Assembly (NCBI GenBank): GCA_900550165.1
Contig: URQY01000007.1
Location: 1 to 64,000, forward strand
Reading direction: 5' to 3'
From: an uncultured Eubacteriales bacterium
GTDB taxonomy: Bacteria > Bacillota > Clostridia > Oscillospirales > Oscillospiraceae
DNA length: 64,000 nt
The notes under the pieces: model-generated
What the model saw: only the letters and a program-made list of their open reading frames with translations
Told to the model about the DNA's origin: nothing
Databases searched by the model: none
Shown: in pieces, positions 51,953 to 59,832 of the stretch
Numbering within the stretch: position 1 is the first letter of the stretch
How the letters are laid out: each line of letters opens with the position of its first letter
Position numbers and translations under genes: made by a program

Positions 51953-52348
51953 TCAGCCCTCCTTGTCCTGCCACCCGCAGCTCGGGCATATGTAGGCGTC
52001 TTTCTCCGCGTTATAGAAGACGCGCGGCGAGTTGCACGTCGGGCAGATGAAGATATCACCCGCAAAACCTGGATCGCCCGGCGGTCCGGCAGGGTCTCTG
52101 TGCCCCTGCACGACTTCATCGCCGCGTCGCAGGAACTCTTTCAGCGTGCCGCCCCGCTTTTTCAGCCCCTCGTCCATCTTCGTCAGCGCCTCAAGGCCCT
52201 GCTGCTGGAATTCGATCAAATCAGCCGCTTCCCGCATCGTTCTGCTGATGCAGCTCGTGGCGATCAGTCCTCTGTTGTGGCTCGGGCATCCGTTGCAGTT
52301 GTCGCTTGCGCAGCACCGCAGCGCCGTCAAAACCTCGTCACTTGTCAT
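51953..52348 (-). CDS. Early protein with C-terminal zinc ribbon, 131 aa
   Basis: An N-terminal Cys cluster (CCASDNCNGCPSHNR), a helix and a C-terminal C4 ribbon (CPTCNSPRVFYNAEKDAYIC then PSCGW) are seen. The start overlaps the upstream stop. Similar small ribbon proteins are common in Firmicute phages; role unknown. Confidence 0.6.
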   Translation of the reverse strand: MTSDEVLTALRCCASDNCNGCPSHNRGLIATSCISRTMREAADLIEFQQQGLEALTKMDEGLKKRGGTLKEFLRRGDEVVQGHRDPAGPPGDPGFAGDIFICPTCNSPRVFYNAEKDAYICPSCGWQDKEG

Positions 52349-52608
52349 CGCTCTTGCCCCTCCTTCGGCTTGACGCGCTGCGCGATGCTGATGCAGTCCG
52401 GTTCAATGTTCTTCCATACCGGCGATTCCGGGTCTCCCACGGCCATCATCATGCTCACCTTGAAAATCTCTGCCGCTGCCTTGTCTCTGCGCGCAAGCAT
52501 ACTGTAGACCGCTGTGAGCAGGTAGGCTGATTCGGCGAGCAGGTCTCCCATCGTCCCTCCGGCCGCCAGTTCCTTCACGTTTCCGTTCTCATTCTTGTAG
52601 CTGATCAT
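52345..52608 (-). CDS. Early phage protein, 87 aa
   Basis: The ATG at 52608 has AAGGAGGG upstream. It contains TMGDLLAESAYLLTAVYSML and EIFKVSMMMAVGDPESPVWK, a mostly helical protein without a recognised family. Confidence 0.55.
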   Translation of the reverse strand: MISYKNENGNVKELAAGGTMGDLLAESAYLLTAVYSMLARRDKAAAEIFKVSMMMAVGDPESPVWKNIEPDCISIAQRVKPKEGQER

Positions 52609-52621
52609 GTCTATACCCTCC

Positions 52622-52807
52622 TTAAAATTTGAAGCTCTCGCGGATGACCACGGCGCCGACGTTTGCCTCCGCCGTAAAATACCGATGGTTTTCGTTGATG
52701 TACGCGATTCTCCCGTGTACCCCGCCTTTCTTGCCGAGCGCTGAGACGATCCCGTTCGACCCCTCCCAGCTCGTCGGCACCCAGCTATACGTTTCTCCGA
52801 CAAACAT
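52622..52807 (-). CDS. Early phage protein, 61 aa
   Basis: MFVGETYSWVPTSWEGSNGI opens a small beta protein ending GAVVIRESFKF. The ATG at 52807 suits AAAAGGAG better than one at 52813, which overlaps the methylase stop. No family was recognised. Confidence 0.5.
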   Translation of the reverse strand: MFVGETYSWVPTSWEGSNGIVSALGKKGGVHGRIAYINENHRYFTAEANVGAVVIRESFKF

Positions 52808-52809
52808 GC

Positions 52810-53397
52810 TCATTTCTCCTTTTCCGGCCGCATCAGCGGCTTAAATACTGTCTGCACGCCCTGCATCTGCGGCGTCAGCCACACGCACCACATGACGTCC
52901 ATGAGCGGGCTCGCGCCCTTTTTGCCGTTCCGTTCCTTGAAGAGGAAGTCCGGCCGCCACGTCAGCGGCAGCACGTAGCTCGGCGGGATTTCGCGGAAAA
53001 GCTGCGCCCGCTTCGCCGCGTGCCAATACTGCGCCTTGAGCAGCATCGCGAACGGCTTGCCGATCTCCGCCGCGTGGCGGATAAACTCGTCCGCCAGCGA
53101 AAACGGCGGATTCGTGATAATCCAGTCGGCCGCAGGCGCGTTTCCCGGCTGTCGAGTGGTCAGGAAGTCTATCCCATCGCGGATATCCGTGCCGTAGACA
53201 GCCATCCCGCAGTCCGCCAGCGCTCGCACCATATCCCCTTGCCCACGGGCCGGTTCCCATATATCCGTCCCCGCCGGCAGCTTGAGAAAGCGCATCAGCG
53301 CCACCGTTACCTCCGGCGGCGTCGGGTACAGGTCGGTCGCCTTGCGCGACTTTGCCCCGTTCCCGCCCATGATCCGGCTCGCCTGAATGCTATTCAT
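52810..53397 (-). CDS. Phage adenine-type DNA methyltransferase, 195 aa
   Basis: This SAM-dependent methylase of small phage type has DIWEPARGQGDMVRALADCG (SAM site), TDIRDGIDF, and catalytic IITNPPFSLADEFI. The DLYPTPPEV lead is typical. It probably makes N6-methyladenine, protecting phage DNA from restriction. It overlaps the ASCH gene by 8 bp. There is no partner endonuclease nearby. Confidence 0.82.
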   Translation of the reverse strand: MNSIQASRIMGGNGAKSRKATDLYPTPPEVTVALMRFLKLPAGTDIWEPARGQGDMVRALADCGMAVYGTDIRDGIDFLTTRQPGNAPAADWIITNPPFSLADEFIRHAAEIGKPFAMLLKAQYWHAAKRAQLFREIPPSYVLPLTWRPDFLFKERNGKKGASPLMDVMWCVWLTPQMQGVQTVFKPLMRPEKEK

Positions 53398-53983
53398 CGC
53401 ACGCCACCTCCACATAGCACCAGCTCTGCGGCGCGTGCTTAAGCTGCAAGCTCTCGTTTCCGCAGGTTCCGTTGTTTTCTCGGTACATGGCGCAGCTTTC
53501 GCAATACCAGCTATTCGGGCACGCTCGGCGGAACTCACTCAGTTCGCGCGGCGCGTCGTAGATGCGCAGATCGGAGATGTGCCAGCCGTAACCGTCGCCC
53601 CACGCGAGGTAATCATTCAGCATTTTAGGCGTCAAGCAGGCTGCATTGAGCAGCCCGCCGACGGGCGATGTGCGCATGGTGGCGGCGTCGCAAATGCGAG
53701 TCTCCACTAAATTCGGAATGCCCGTGTACCCGATGTGCGTGATCCAGTCGATTCGGTCGCAGGTAAACTCCCCGACGACCTTGCCGCCGCCGTAAAACTG
53801 TGTCCTTGGATAGTTCGTCGCAATGAAGTCCTCGTGCGGATATTTTGGCAGCGTGCAGTAGATATAGCACTTAAACGGCGTGTCCAGCTTTGGCCGCGTC
53901 TTGCGCACTTCAATCGTCTTATTGCCGTTGGCGATCTTCTCGCACCACTTCGGGCGAATGCTGATTAAAACTGCTTTGCTCAT
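53390..53983 (-). CDS. ASCH-domain protein, 197 aa
   Basis: It starts with LISIRPKWCEKIANGNKTIE, the PUA-like ASCH signature, and continues with FKCYIYCTLPKY and GKVVGEFTCDRI. A C-terminal Cys set (CPNSWYCESC...C) may bind zinc. ASCH domains are linked to RNA binding or modified-base handling. It is placed between two methylase genes. Confidence 0.8.
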   Translation of the reverse strand: MSKAVLISIRPKWCEKIANGNKTIEVRKTRPKLDTPFKCYIYCTLPKYPHEDFIATNYPRTQFYGGGKVVGEFTCDRIDWITHIGYTGIPNLVETRICDAATMRTSPVGGLLNAACLTPKMLNDYLAWGDGYGWHISDLRIYDAPRELSEFRRACPNSWYCESCAMYRENNGTCGNESLQLKHAPQSWCYVEVACDE

Positions 53984-54198
53984 GCCTCCACCTCCTGCAC
54001 CTTCTTCAGCGGGCAGTAGAAAAGGCAGTTGTGCTTGCTCGCGTCCCGCAGGATCGCTCTATGTACCGCCTTGCCGCTCTTGTCGAATCGCAGCTCATAG
54101 CCCTCGGGGTAATATTCGATCCCAGCGTACAGCACCTTCGGCTTGTCCTTTTTCACCGCCGCCTGCACGCACATGTCTAAAAATGTGCTTCGTTTCAT
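53980..54198 (-). CDS. Small early protein, 72 aa
   Basis: It is coupled by ATGA overlaps to the C5 methylase and the ASCH gene. MKRSTFLDMCVQAAVKKDKP and a mixed domain with YYPEGYELRFDKSGKAVHRA. No family was recognised. Confidence 0.55.
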   Translation of the reverse strand: MKRSTFLDMCVQAAVKKDKPKVLYAGIEYYPEGYELRFDKSGKAVHRAILRDASKHNCLFYCPLKKVQEVEA

Positions 54199-56012
54199 GC
54201 GCTCACCCTTTCCCACAGCTCGCTCAGTGTACCGATATAACGCGGCAGTGCGCAGTCTTTCAGGTTAGCGGCAACCAAGGCGCCCGCGACGGGCGGGCAT
54301 ACTGCATTCCCGCATCGTGCGACCTGGGCGCTGCGCTTGTACTCTTTGCCCGTATAATCGCGGTCAATAATATAGTCCGGCGGAAACCCCATCGCGTTAT
54401 ACAGCTCGCGCGGCGTCAGCATCCGCAACCCGATATCGCTGATAAAGTACGCCGCGCCGCTGATCCAGAGCAGGATAATCTCGTCATCGCCGAGATCGTA
54501 GCCGCAATACGTATTCAGCAGCGCCCTCACCTTCGGCCAGAAGCCCAGCCCCGCGCCGTTCCTGCAGCGCTCAATCGTTACTTTGACGGCGGCGAATTCT
54601 CCCGCCGAGGCAGTAACGGTTTGCAAAGGTTCCGCCGGGGCTTGTCCGATGTTGTCGCCCTTGAATTTGCAGATGTGCGTTATCATCAGCGCGTCGCGGT
54701 CTTTTGCTGTCTGCGTATGTATTGGCTCGCTGATGTCGAGCGGCCGGCCGTTGCTGTAATATTCAATAAGGTTTGCGGACGCGAGGCCGTAGCGGTTGGA
54801 TCCGTCCACCGTTTGCAGCGGGGCGCCGAGCCCTTGTACCCGTGCGCTCTCCGTTCTCTCGGTGTGATACTGAATCAAACTGGATGCAATAAGCATCTGG
54901 CCGCCCCCGCCGCTCGTGCGCGCTGTGTTCAATGGTGCACGGCAGTCCGTGCCCGCCGCGCCGGAAACATTGCTCATGGTCAGCGGCGACAGCATGGATT
55001 TGCACACGCCGCCGGTATAGCGGCCCGTTATGGTGTTGACAGGCGTTTCGATACTTCGCGTGTGCCCGTCACCGCCGTGATTGCACTCCACAAGGAATGG
55101 CTTCCCGCTTTTAATGGTGAACTTGTCCACGCCGCGGATGACGCGGCGCATCGTGTTGTCCGCCAACGGACGAACAGCTTTTAGCCCGTACCTCTCTGCG
55201 ATCTCTGCTTTGCTGGCGAAAATGCTCGGGCACGGAAGTGCCCAGTCAATGACCTCTGCGGCGCTTCGCCAGCGCGGCAGGCCGTCCTTCCCGTCTTTGG
55301 CGTGAGTAGGCTCGGGAAATTTCACCGGCTGCCCGTCGCAGCGGAATACGGCGAACCAGCGCTTGCGGATGGTCGGCACGCCATAATCGGCGGCACATAG
55401 AATTTTGCTGCCGAAGTCGTAGCCGAGACCAGCGATCAGCCGCTTCGCCTCCGTGCTGCCTTCTGAGACGTGCAGAAACTCGCAGCATTCCTTGAGCGCC
55501 GGATGATCCGGTGCAATGCCGCTTGTCAGCATGGCAAGGAAGCCCTTGAAAGTCTCCCCCGCCCGTGCAGGGTCCGGCTGCAACCCCTTCGGCGTTTTGA
55601 TGCATGGCCCCCATGTCTGGATTTCTTCGACATTCTCCATGAACATCACGCGCGGCCGCACGGCGAGCGCCCATTTGACCACAACCCACGAGAGCCCGCG
55701 AATCTCTTTCTTGACCGGCACGCCGCCGCGTGCCTTGGAGAAGTGTGTGCAGTCCGGTGAGGCCCACAGAATGCCGACCTTCTGGTCGGCGCAGACCTCT
55801 TTCGGATCTACTGCGAAAACGTCCTCCTGCAAATGCCGCGTCCAAGGGTGGTTCGTCTTATGCATCCGGATCGCATCGGCGTCATGGTTGATAGCGATGT
55901 CAACGGGCTTGCCGGTCATACACGAGATTCCCGTGTCGCTGCCCCCTCCGCCCGCAAAAAGCACGACACTCAGCTCGTCGAGCGCGCTTTTCTGATAATT
56001 TCGTTCCAGCAT
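54195..56012 (-). CDS. Phage C5-cytosine DNA methyltransferase
   Basis: Motif I is VVLFAGGGGSDTG, the catalytic loop SPDCTHFSKARGG (Cys in place of the usual PCQ context), ENVEEIQTWG as motif VI, RKRWFAVFR as motif VIII and QVARCGNAVCPPV as motif X. The target-recognition region between is long. It methylates cytosine at C5, probably against host restriction. The start is uncertain: ATG at 56012 gives 605 aa, while 56039, 56072 and 56126 (overlapping the upstream stop) are also in frame. Confidence 0.85.
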   Translation of the reverse strand: MLERNYQKSALDELSVVLFAGGGGSDTGISCMTGKPVDIAINHDADAIRMHKTNHPWTRHLQEDVFAVDPKEVCADQKVGILWASPDCTHFSKARGGVPVKKEIRGLSWVVVKWALAVRPRVMFMENVEEIQTWGPCIKTPKGLQPDPARAGETFKGFLAMLTSGIAPDHPALKECCEFLHVSEGSTEAKRLIAGLGYDFGSKILCAADYGVPTIRKRWFAVFRCDGQPVKFPEPTHAKDGKDGLPRWRSAAEVIDWALPCPSIFASKAEIAERYGLKAVRPLADNTMRRVIRGVDKFTIKSGKPFLVECNHGGDGHTRSIETPVNTITGRYTGGVCKSMLSPLTMSNVSGAAGTDCRAPLNTARTSGGGGQMLIASSLIQYHTERTESARVQGLGAPLQTVDGSNRYGLASANLIEYYSNGRPLDISEPIHTQTAKDRDALMITHICKFKGDNIGQAPAEPLQTVTASAGEFAAVKVTIERCRNGAGLGFWPKVRALLNTYCGYDLGDDEIILLWISGAAYFISDIGLRMLTPRELYNAMGFPPDYIIDRDYTGKEYKRSAQVARCGNAVCPPVAGALVAANLKDCALPRYIGTLSELWERVSA

Positions 56013-56017
56013 TTCCC

Positions 56018-56123
56018 TTGCACTTCTTCCCCGCCGCATGCTATAATGGCGGGGAAGAAAATCTCCTTTCATGTGTGTTTTTCTTCGCGGCGGTTGACCG
56101 GTCCATCGGTCAGCCGCCTTTTT
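56018..56123 (+). ncRNA. Candidate 70-nt antisense RNA
   Basis: The plus strand has TTGCAC (56018-56023), an 18-bp spacer and a perfect TATAAT (56042-56047). A 12-bp hairpin (56089-56100 with 56107-56118) and five T follow at 56119-56123. The predicted RNA (about 56054-56123) would be antisense to the possible 5' part of the methylase gene and carries ATCTCCTTTC, complementary to Shine-Dalgarno sequences. Inferred from signals only. Confidence 0.4.
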
Positions 56124-56431
56124 CATGCGTTCGCGGCCTGCATGGCCCATTCCGGCATGGCGCTTTTGGCTCTCGTCCGCCGATCCGGCACGTACAGCGG
56201 GCAGCGCACGACGCGATAACTGTCGGTCGTGTAGCGGTAGCACTTCTCGCCGTGCTCGCTCTTTGAGCCGTTGATCGTCGTTTTCTCCGCCTCCCAGCCA
56301 TTCACGGGCTCGAAGCGGATCGCGTGCGTCGCGGGATCTCGCTCCGTCCACGAGCAGCCGCCGCACGCCCGCGCGCACGACCAGCACAGCGTCGGCCGCG
56401 TCTGCGGTGCGATAAATCGCTTGTCGTCCAT
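56123..56431 (-). CDS. Cys-rich early protein, 102 aa
   Basis: CWSCARACGGCSWTERD near residue 16 and CPLYVPDRR near 77 suggest a zinc site; the protein ends AMPEWAMQAANA. Similar small proteins occur in Firmicute phage early regions. Role unknown. Confidence 0.6.
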   Translation of the reverse strand: MDDKRFIAPQTRPTLCWSCARACGGCSWTERDPATHAIRFEPVNGWEAEKTTINGSKSEHGEKCYRYTTDSYRVVRCPLYVPDRRTRAKSAMPEWAMQAANA

Positions 56432-56438
56432 GTGCGAT

Positions 56439-56771
56439 TCACTCTCCCGTCATCTCCACGGCGATCTTGCCGAGCACCGAGACGACCATCCATTCTGCCG
56501 CCAGCGCAGCGCCCGCGCGCGTCAGCTCATTCGCCAGCGCCCCGTAGGCGTCCTCATTCTGGTCTTTGATGGCGTCCCACATCTCCTTGTGGACCTTTTC
56601 AAGGTCGCCCGTCGCCTTCTTCGCGCGCTCAAGATGAGCTTTGATCTCCGCCCAGCTCTCGTTGTCGCTCGCAAAGCCGCGCCCGCGCTCCTGCATCGTC
56701 GTTTCCAGCAGCTCCGCCGCCGTGTGCTCAAGATTGCCGAGCAGCTGCGCGCCCGAGGATAAATAGCTCAT
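56439..56771 (-). CDS. Helical early protein, 110 aa
   Basis: MSYLSSGAQLLGNLEHTAAE leads into a charged helical middle (KAHLERAKKATGDLEKVHKE) and an Ala-rich end. The ATG overlaps the stop of the membrane-protein gene. No family was recognised. Confidence 0.55.
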   Translation of the reverse strand: MSYLSSGAQLLGNLEHTAAELLETTMQERGRGFASDNESWAEIKAHLERAKKATGDLEKVHKEMWDAIKDQNEDAYGALANELTRAGAALAAEWMVVSVLGKIAVEMTGE

Positions 56772-57043
56772 CTGCGCACCCCTCTCTTTCTCCCCGGCTC
56801 GTCCAGCTTGAGGACAAGCACCATTCCGCGCCACGTCAGCCAACCGGCGCCCACCGCCGCCAGCCACGTGACCGTTGGATCGGTCTCCGCCGCTGCCGCC
56901 GCCTCCGCGTCAGCCGCAAGGCAGCCCGGTTCCAGCAGGCACAGCAGCAGCACCGCGATCCACAGCAACACCGTCAGCCGCAGCAGCGTCTGCGCGCGCC
57001 GCAGCGCCTGCTCTTCTCTCGTGCGTCGGTCCTTCTTCTGCAT
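56768..57043 (-). CDS. Early membrane protein, 91 aa
   Basis: A basic N terminus is followed by a transmembrane helix (LLRLTVLLWIAVLLLCLLEP), an Ala-rich loop and a second weak helix (VTWLAAVGAGWLTW). GGAGG is 6 bp before ATG 57043. Function unknown. Confidence 0.55.
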   Translation of the reverse strand: MQKKDRRTREEQALRRAQTLLRLTVLLWIAVLLLCLLEPGCLAADAEAAAAAETDPTVTWLAAVGAGWLTWRGMVLVLKLDEPGRKRGVRR

Positions 57044-57082
57044 TTTGTTCCTCCATTTCTGCAAAGGCGTTTCCCTTGCCTC

Positions 57083-57262
57083 TTATTGTTTCACGTGGAA
57101 TTTTGCCTTCCCGCGGCACAGCTCGTTCAGATAGGTCACGCGCAGCCACGACCCCAACTTTTCGCGCTGCTCGTCGCTGAGCGTGTCCACGTCCACCTCG
57201 TCGCCGTCCGCCGTCTTGACGTAGGCCTTCACGATGATCGGCTCCTGTTTTCGCTTCCCCAT
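57083..57262 (-). CDS. Small early protein, 59 aa
   Basis: MGKRKQEPIIVKAYVKTADG and VDVDTLSDEQREKLGSWLRV, ending in KAKFHVKQ. This layout is common in small uncharacterised Firmicute phage proteins. AAAGGAG is well spaced from the ATG. Confidence 0.65.
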   Translation of the reverse strand: MGKRKQEPIIVKAYVKTADGDEVDVDTLSDEQREKLGSWLRVTYLNELCRGKAKFHVKQ

Positions 57263-57311
57263 GCCCGCACGCTCCTTTCTCTCAGAATCTATGCCGCCCC
57301 GGTTTGTCCGC

Positions 57312-57340
57312 TTGCCCCGCTCCCGCCGCCGTGCTATACT
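57312..57340 (+). promoter_or_regulatory. Plus-strand promoter inside the early region
   Basis: TTGCCC (57312-57317), a 17-bp spacer and TATACT (57335-57340). The stretch around the -10 resembles that at 56027-56057 (CCGCCGC, TGCTATA, TGG, GGCG in the same order). Confidence 0.5.
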
Positions 57341-57362
57341 GGTGGCGAAAGGGGGTGATTTT

Positions 57363-57593
57363 GTGTATACCTACATTTTTGATGGCACTGATATGAACAT
57401 CAGAACGCCAAATCTCACTGATTTTTCACTGGTTAAGAAAGAGCTGATCTCTCAGACTGCCAGCAAAATTGTCATGCGCCTTACTTACCCAGATGGTCTC
57501 GAATTCACGGTGGAGCAAGAGGCTAAACGCACAACGGTTTATTCGAATCGTCCATTGGAACGGAATCAGGACGGATCTTACTCCGCGCCCTAA
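57363..57593 (+). CDS. Small plus-strand protein opposing the early operon, 76 aa
   Basis: GTG 57363 has GGGGGTGA upstream and follows the promoter at 57312-57340. MYTYIFDGTDMNIRTPNLTD continues with LISQTASKIVMRLTYPDGLE, a beta-rich small protein that looks genuine. It faces the leftward early operon, so it may be expressed in a different state, for example lysogeny. Confidence 0.55.
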   Translation: MYTYIFDGTDMNIRTPNLTDFSLVKKELISQTASKIVMRLTYPDGLEFTVEQEAKRTTVYSNRPLERNQDGSYSAP

Positions 57594-57699
57594 TCCAGAT
57601 ACCGTCTTTTGTCGCTACGGTCTCGCGCTCTCCGCACCGGATCGTTACGGCATCCCGCTCGATCTGCACATCGGGCGAGGCGCTTCCTTTGTCATTCAT
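57523..57699 (-). CDS. Possible small early protein, 58 aa
   Basis: MNDKGSASPDVQIERDAVTI then TVATKDGIWIRARSKIRP. GGGGAG precedes the ATG, which overlaps the previous stop. Its end overlaps the plus-strand gene tail to tail, which lowers confidence. Confidence 0.35.
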   Translation of the reverse strand: MNDKGSASPDVQIERDAVTIRCGERETVATKDGIWIRARSKIRPDSVPMDDSNKPLCV

Positions 57700-57910
57700 T
57701 GCGGTGCTCCCCTTTCTCGCCGTTCAAATCGACAAACATCATCCCTCGGTCGATCCATATCTCATCGACCTCGGCGTTGAGCGGCTTTCCGTGCCCGTGA
57801 ATATGCATGGTTAACGTATAATGGTCGCGCCCTCCGTTGCCGTCCGGATAACGCTCTTCACTGGTGTGATCTCGGATCTCAATTCTTTCCAAAAGGTCTT
57901 TTAGCGTCAT
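57692..57910 (-). CDS. Small early protein, 72 aa
   Basis: MTLKDLLERIEIRDHTSEER, then HYTLTMHIHGHGKPLNAEVD. AAAGGAG 7 bp upstream fixes the start at 57910. No family was recognised. Confidence 0.55.
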   Translation of the reverse strand: MTLKDLLERIEIRDHTSEERYPDGNGGRDHYTLTMHIHGHGKPLNAEVDEIWIDRGMMFVDLNGEKGEHRNE

Positions 57911-57923
57911 GTTCACGCTCCTT

Positions 57924-58319
57924 TCAGGAGTTCTCCTGGCCGCCGTGCTTTTTTGATAACTCTGCAATTAGCCGCTGCGCCTCTGTTTTCGAGAGCTGAA
58001 AGCAATGCGCTTCAATATTGCCGCTCATATTGATTGAGACCGTCGCATGCGCCCAAAGTTGCGGATTCTTCATTTCGCGCTCGTCCTTCGCTTCGTCGAA
58101 CGGCGCCACGCCCTCGTGCATCATGGCGCGGGCTTCATTGGCGCATGCGCGCACAAGACGGCAGAGTGCTTGCGGGTACTGCTGCATTGCTCGTTCTCGC
58201 GCATTTCCGGCGCGGTCAAAAGCAATACCGAGATATTTTGCGATGCCGCTTGTCAAGCCTGCGCGATATCCGCCCGGCACAGCGGGCAGCTCTAAACAAT
58301 CAAATTTCCAGCATTCCAT
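57924..58319 (-). CDS. Early phage protein, 131 aa
   Basis: No family was recognised. It contains YRAGLTSGIAKYLGIAFDRA and a C-terminal DREMK-like helix, and ends in LSKTEAQRLIAELSKKHGGQ. AAAGGAG precedes the ATG. Confidence 0.55.
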   Translation of the reverse strand: MECWKFDCLELPAVPGGYRAGLTSGIAKYLGIAFDRAGNARERAMQQYPQALCRLVRACANEARAMMHEGVAPFDEAKDEREMKNPQLWAHATVSINMSGNIEAHCFQLSKTEAQRLIAELSKKHGGQENS

Positions 58320-58331
58320 GAATTGCTCCTT

Positions 58332-58565
58332 TCACGTGATCTCGTCCAGAATCGCAAGCGCTTTGTGCTTGTACCCGCTGAGCCGCTCCGCTGAGTTGTC
58401 GCGCGCGTCTCGGTATGCTTCCCGCGCCAGCTCGCATGCGATATCCAGCTCGTTCGCATTGGCACCCACCTTTGCGGCGGTTTCGACCATGGCTTTTGCC
58501 AGTTCCGCCGCGATAGGGTTTCTCACCGCTAACTGCCGCAGCTCTACTTTTTTGATCTTGTTCAT
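58332..58565 (-). CDS. Early helical protein, 77 aa
   Basis: MNKIKKVELRQLAVRNPIAA opens an all-helical protein with AREAYRDARDNSAERLSGYK. AAGGAGA fixes the start. The 268 bp upstream (58566-58833) hold no supported gene but contain a 26-bp inverted repeat. Confidence 0.55.
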   Translation of the reverse strand: MNKIKKVELRQLAVRNPIAAELAKAMVETAAKVGANANELDIACELAREAYRDARDNSAERLSGYKHKALAILDEIT

Positions 58566-58583
58566 GTTGATCTCCTTTTTCTT

Positions 58584-58815
58584 GCAGAAGCACCCCGCAG
58601 GGGCACGGCGTGTTGCCCTCATTAGTTGCCCTGTGTTGCCGTCTCTCGCACCTTTCGCGTCGTCATCCACGAAAGAAGGGGGGATAAATAGAATTCCGTT
58701 AGAACTTCCCTGGTCGCATGGCCAGTTATAGAAACGGCATCGTCATGTGCCGTCCATTTATGGTGCGTCTGGCTATGGTAAGGAAATTTGCCGCGCCCCT
58801 GCGCGGTGCTTCTGC
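58584..58815. repeat. 26-bp inverted repeat pair in a gene-free gap
   Basis: 58584-58609 and 58790-58815 are reverse complements at 24 of 26 positions (GCAGAAGCACC with GGTGCTTCTGC at the outer ends), 180 bp apart. Confidence 0.6.
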
Positions 58816-58833
58816 GTGGTTCTTTTGCGCTTC

Positions 58834-59031
58834 TTACGCGCTCCTCGATTCATCCTCGAAGAACTTCGTCCACTCGAACCCCAGCGCTGCCGCAATTCGC
58901 TTTGCCATTTTTACAGATGGCCGCCTGCTCTCACTTTCGATTGAGGCGTAGGTGCTTTGCGCGATGCCGATCTGCTTTGCAATTTTCGCCTGTGACGTAT
59001 TTCCGCGAGCCTCTGTGAGCCATTGAAGCAT
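58834..59031 (-). CDS. Cro-like regulator, 65 aa
   Basis: This single XRE HTH (SQAKIAKQIGIAQSTYASIE) fills the protein. It starts at ATG 59031 with GGAGGTG. It is the first gene of the leftward early operon and diverges from the repressor across the operator cluster, the classical cro position. Confidence 0.8.
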   Translation of the reverse strand: MLQWLTEARGNTSQAKIAKQIGIAQSTYASIESESRRPSVKMAKRIAAALGFEWTKFFEDESRSA

Positions 59032-59049
59032 TTTTTCACCTCCTCTTTT

Positions 59050-59157
59050 AACGCTATCTGCGTTTATAATACTATCGCACTTAGCGTTTGTCAACTCTAT
59101 CTGCGATTATTTTTATAAAAAAACAATCACCACTTGTGATTAAACGCATTTAGTGCT
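59050..59157. promoter_or_regulatory. Repressor switch: four operators and two diverging promoters
   Basis: Four related 15-bp sites of the form AACGC-N5-GCGTT lie at 59050-59064 (perfect), 59074-59088, 59093-59107 and 59143-59157 (degenerate). The leftward promoter is TTGACA (59089-59094), 17 bp, TATTAT (59066-59071), with one site covering its spacer and one its downstream edge. The rightward promoter is TTGTGA (59134-59139), 17 bp, TTAAAT (59157-59162), overlapped by the fourth site. Confidence 0.7.
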
Positions 59158-59181
59158 TAAATATCGCAAGAGGTGATTATT

Positions 59182-59793
59182 GTGAAAGAAAAGAAGAACC
59201 GATTCAGATTTCGTATACATGAACTCCGCGAAGCTCATGGCTATAAGTCGCAGCAATCTTTTGCAAAGGATTTCGACGTGGCTCAATCTACCGTCGGCGG
59301 GTGGGAATCTGGCAGTCGTGAGCCGGATTTTGATATGGTCATAAGACTTTCCGAGTTTTTCGGTACCACAACTGATGATATTATCGTCGGCAACTCTCCT
59401 ACAGAATCTATCTATTTCCCATCTTGGCAATGGGACGGTCGTCGTCTCAGAGAAGAGCGCGAAACGCGTGGCCGCAGCGCAAATGATCTCGTTGAATTTC
59501 TCGGTATGCCCATCACGGAATACAATGCTTATGAGAGCGGTGCCAAGTGTCCACCCGTCTCCGTTTTGGCAGGGATTGCCATTTACCTGTGCACCTCTAT
59601 GGATGCCCTCGCAGGTTTGGAATTTACGCCTTCTTCCGAATTGCAAAAACTGCCTAATAGCGAAATCTTGACGAATCTGTTTCGTCAGTTGAATCCCGAG
59701 GGGCAAAAAAAGCTCATCGGCTATCTTGGCGATTTGATGAAAAATGAAGATAATCTTCTGTCTTCCGCCCCTACCGCAAAGTCGGGCGCGTGA
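59182..59793 (+). CDS. Prophage repressor with two HTH domains, 203 aa
   Basis: It starts at GTG 59182 with AAGAGG upstream. The first XRE domain is at residues 5-65 (QQSFAKDFDVAQSTVGGWES) and a second, more divergent one near 80-140 (RGRSANDLVEFLGMPITEYN). There is no peptidase S24 domain, so RecA-driven self-cleavage is not expected. It diverges from the Cro-like gene, making it the probable lysogeny repressor. Confidence 0.75.
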   Translation: MKEKKNRFRFRIHELREAHGYKSQQSFAKDFDVAQSTVGGWESGSREPDFDMVIRLSEFFGTTTDDIIVGNSPTESIYFPSWQWDGRRLREERETRGRSANDLVEFLGMPITEYNAYESGAKCPPVSVLAGIAIYLCTSMDALAGLEFTPSSELQKLPNSEILTNLFRQLNPEGQKKLIGYLGDLMKNEDNLLSSAPTAKSGA

Positions 59794-59832
59794 TTCACGT
59801 CGACTTCTGTCGAAAATAATTTTCCGTTTCTC

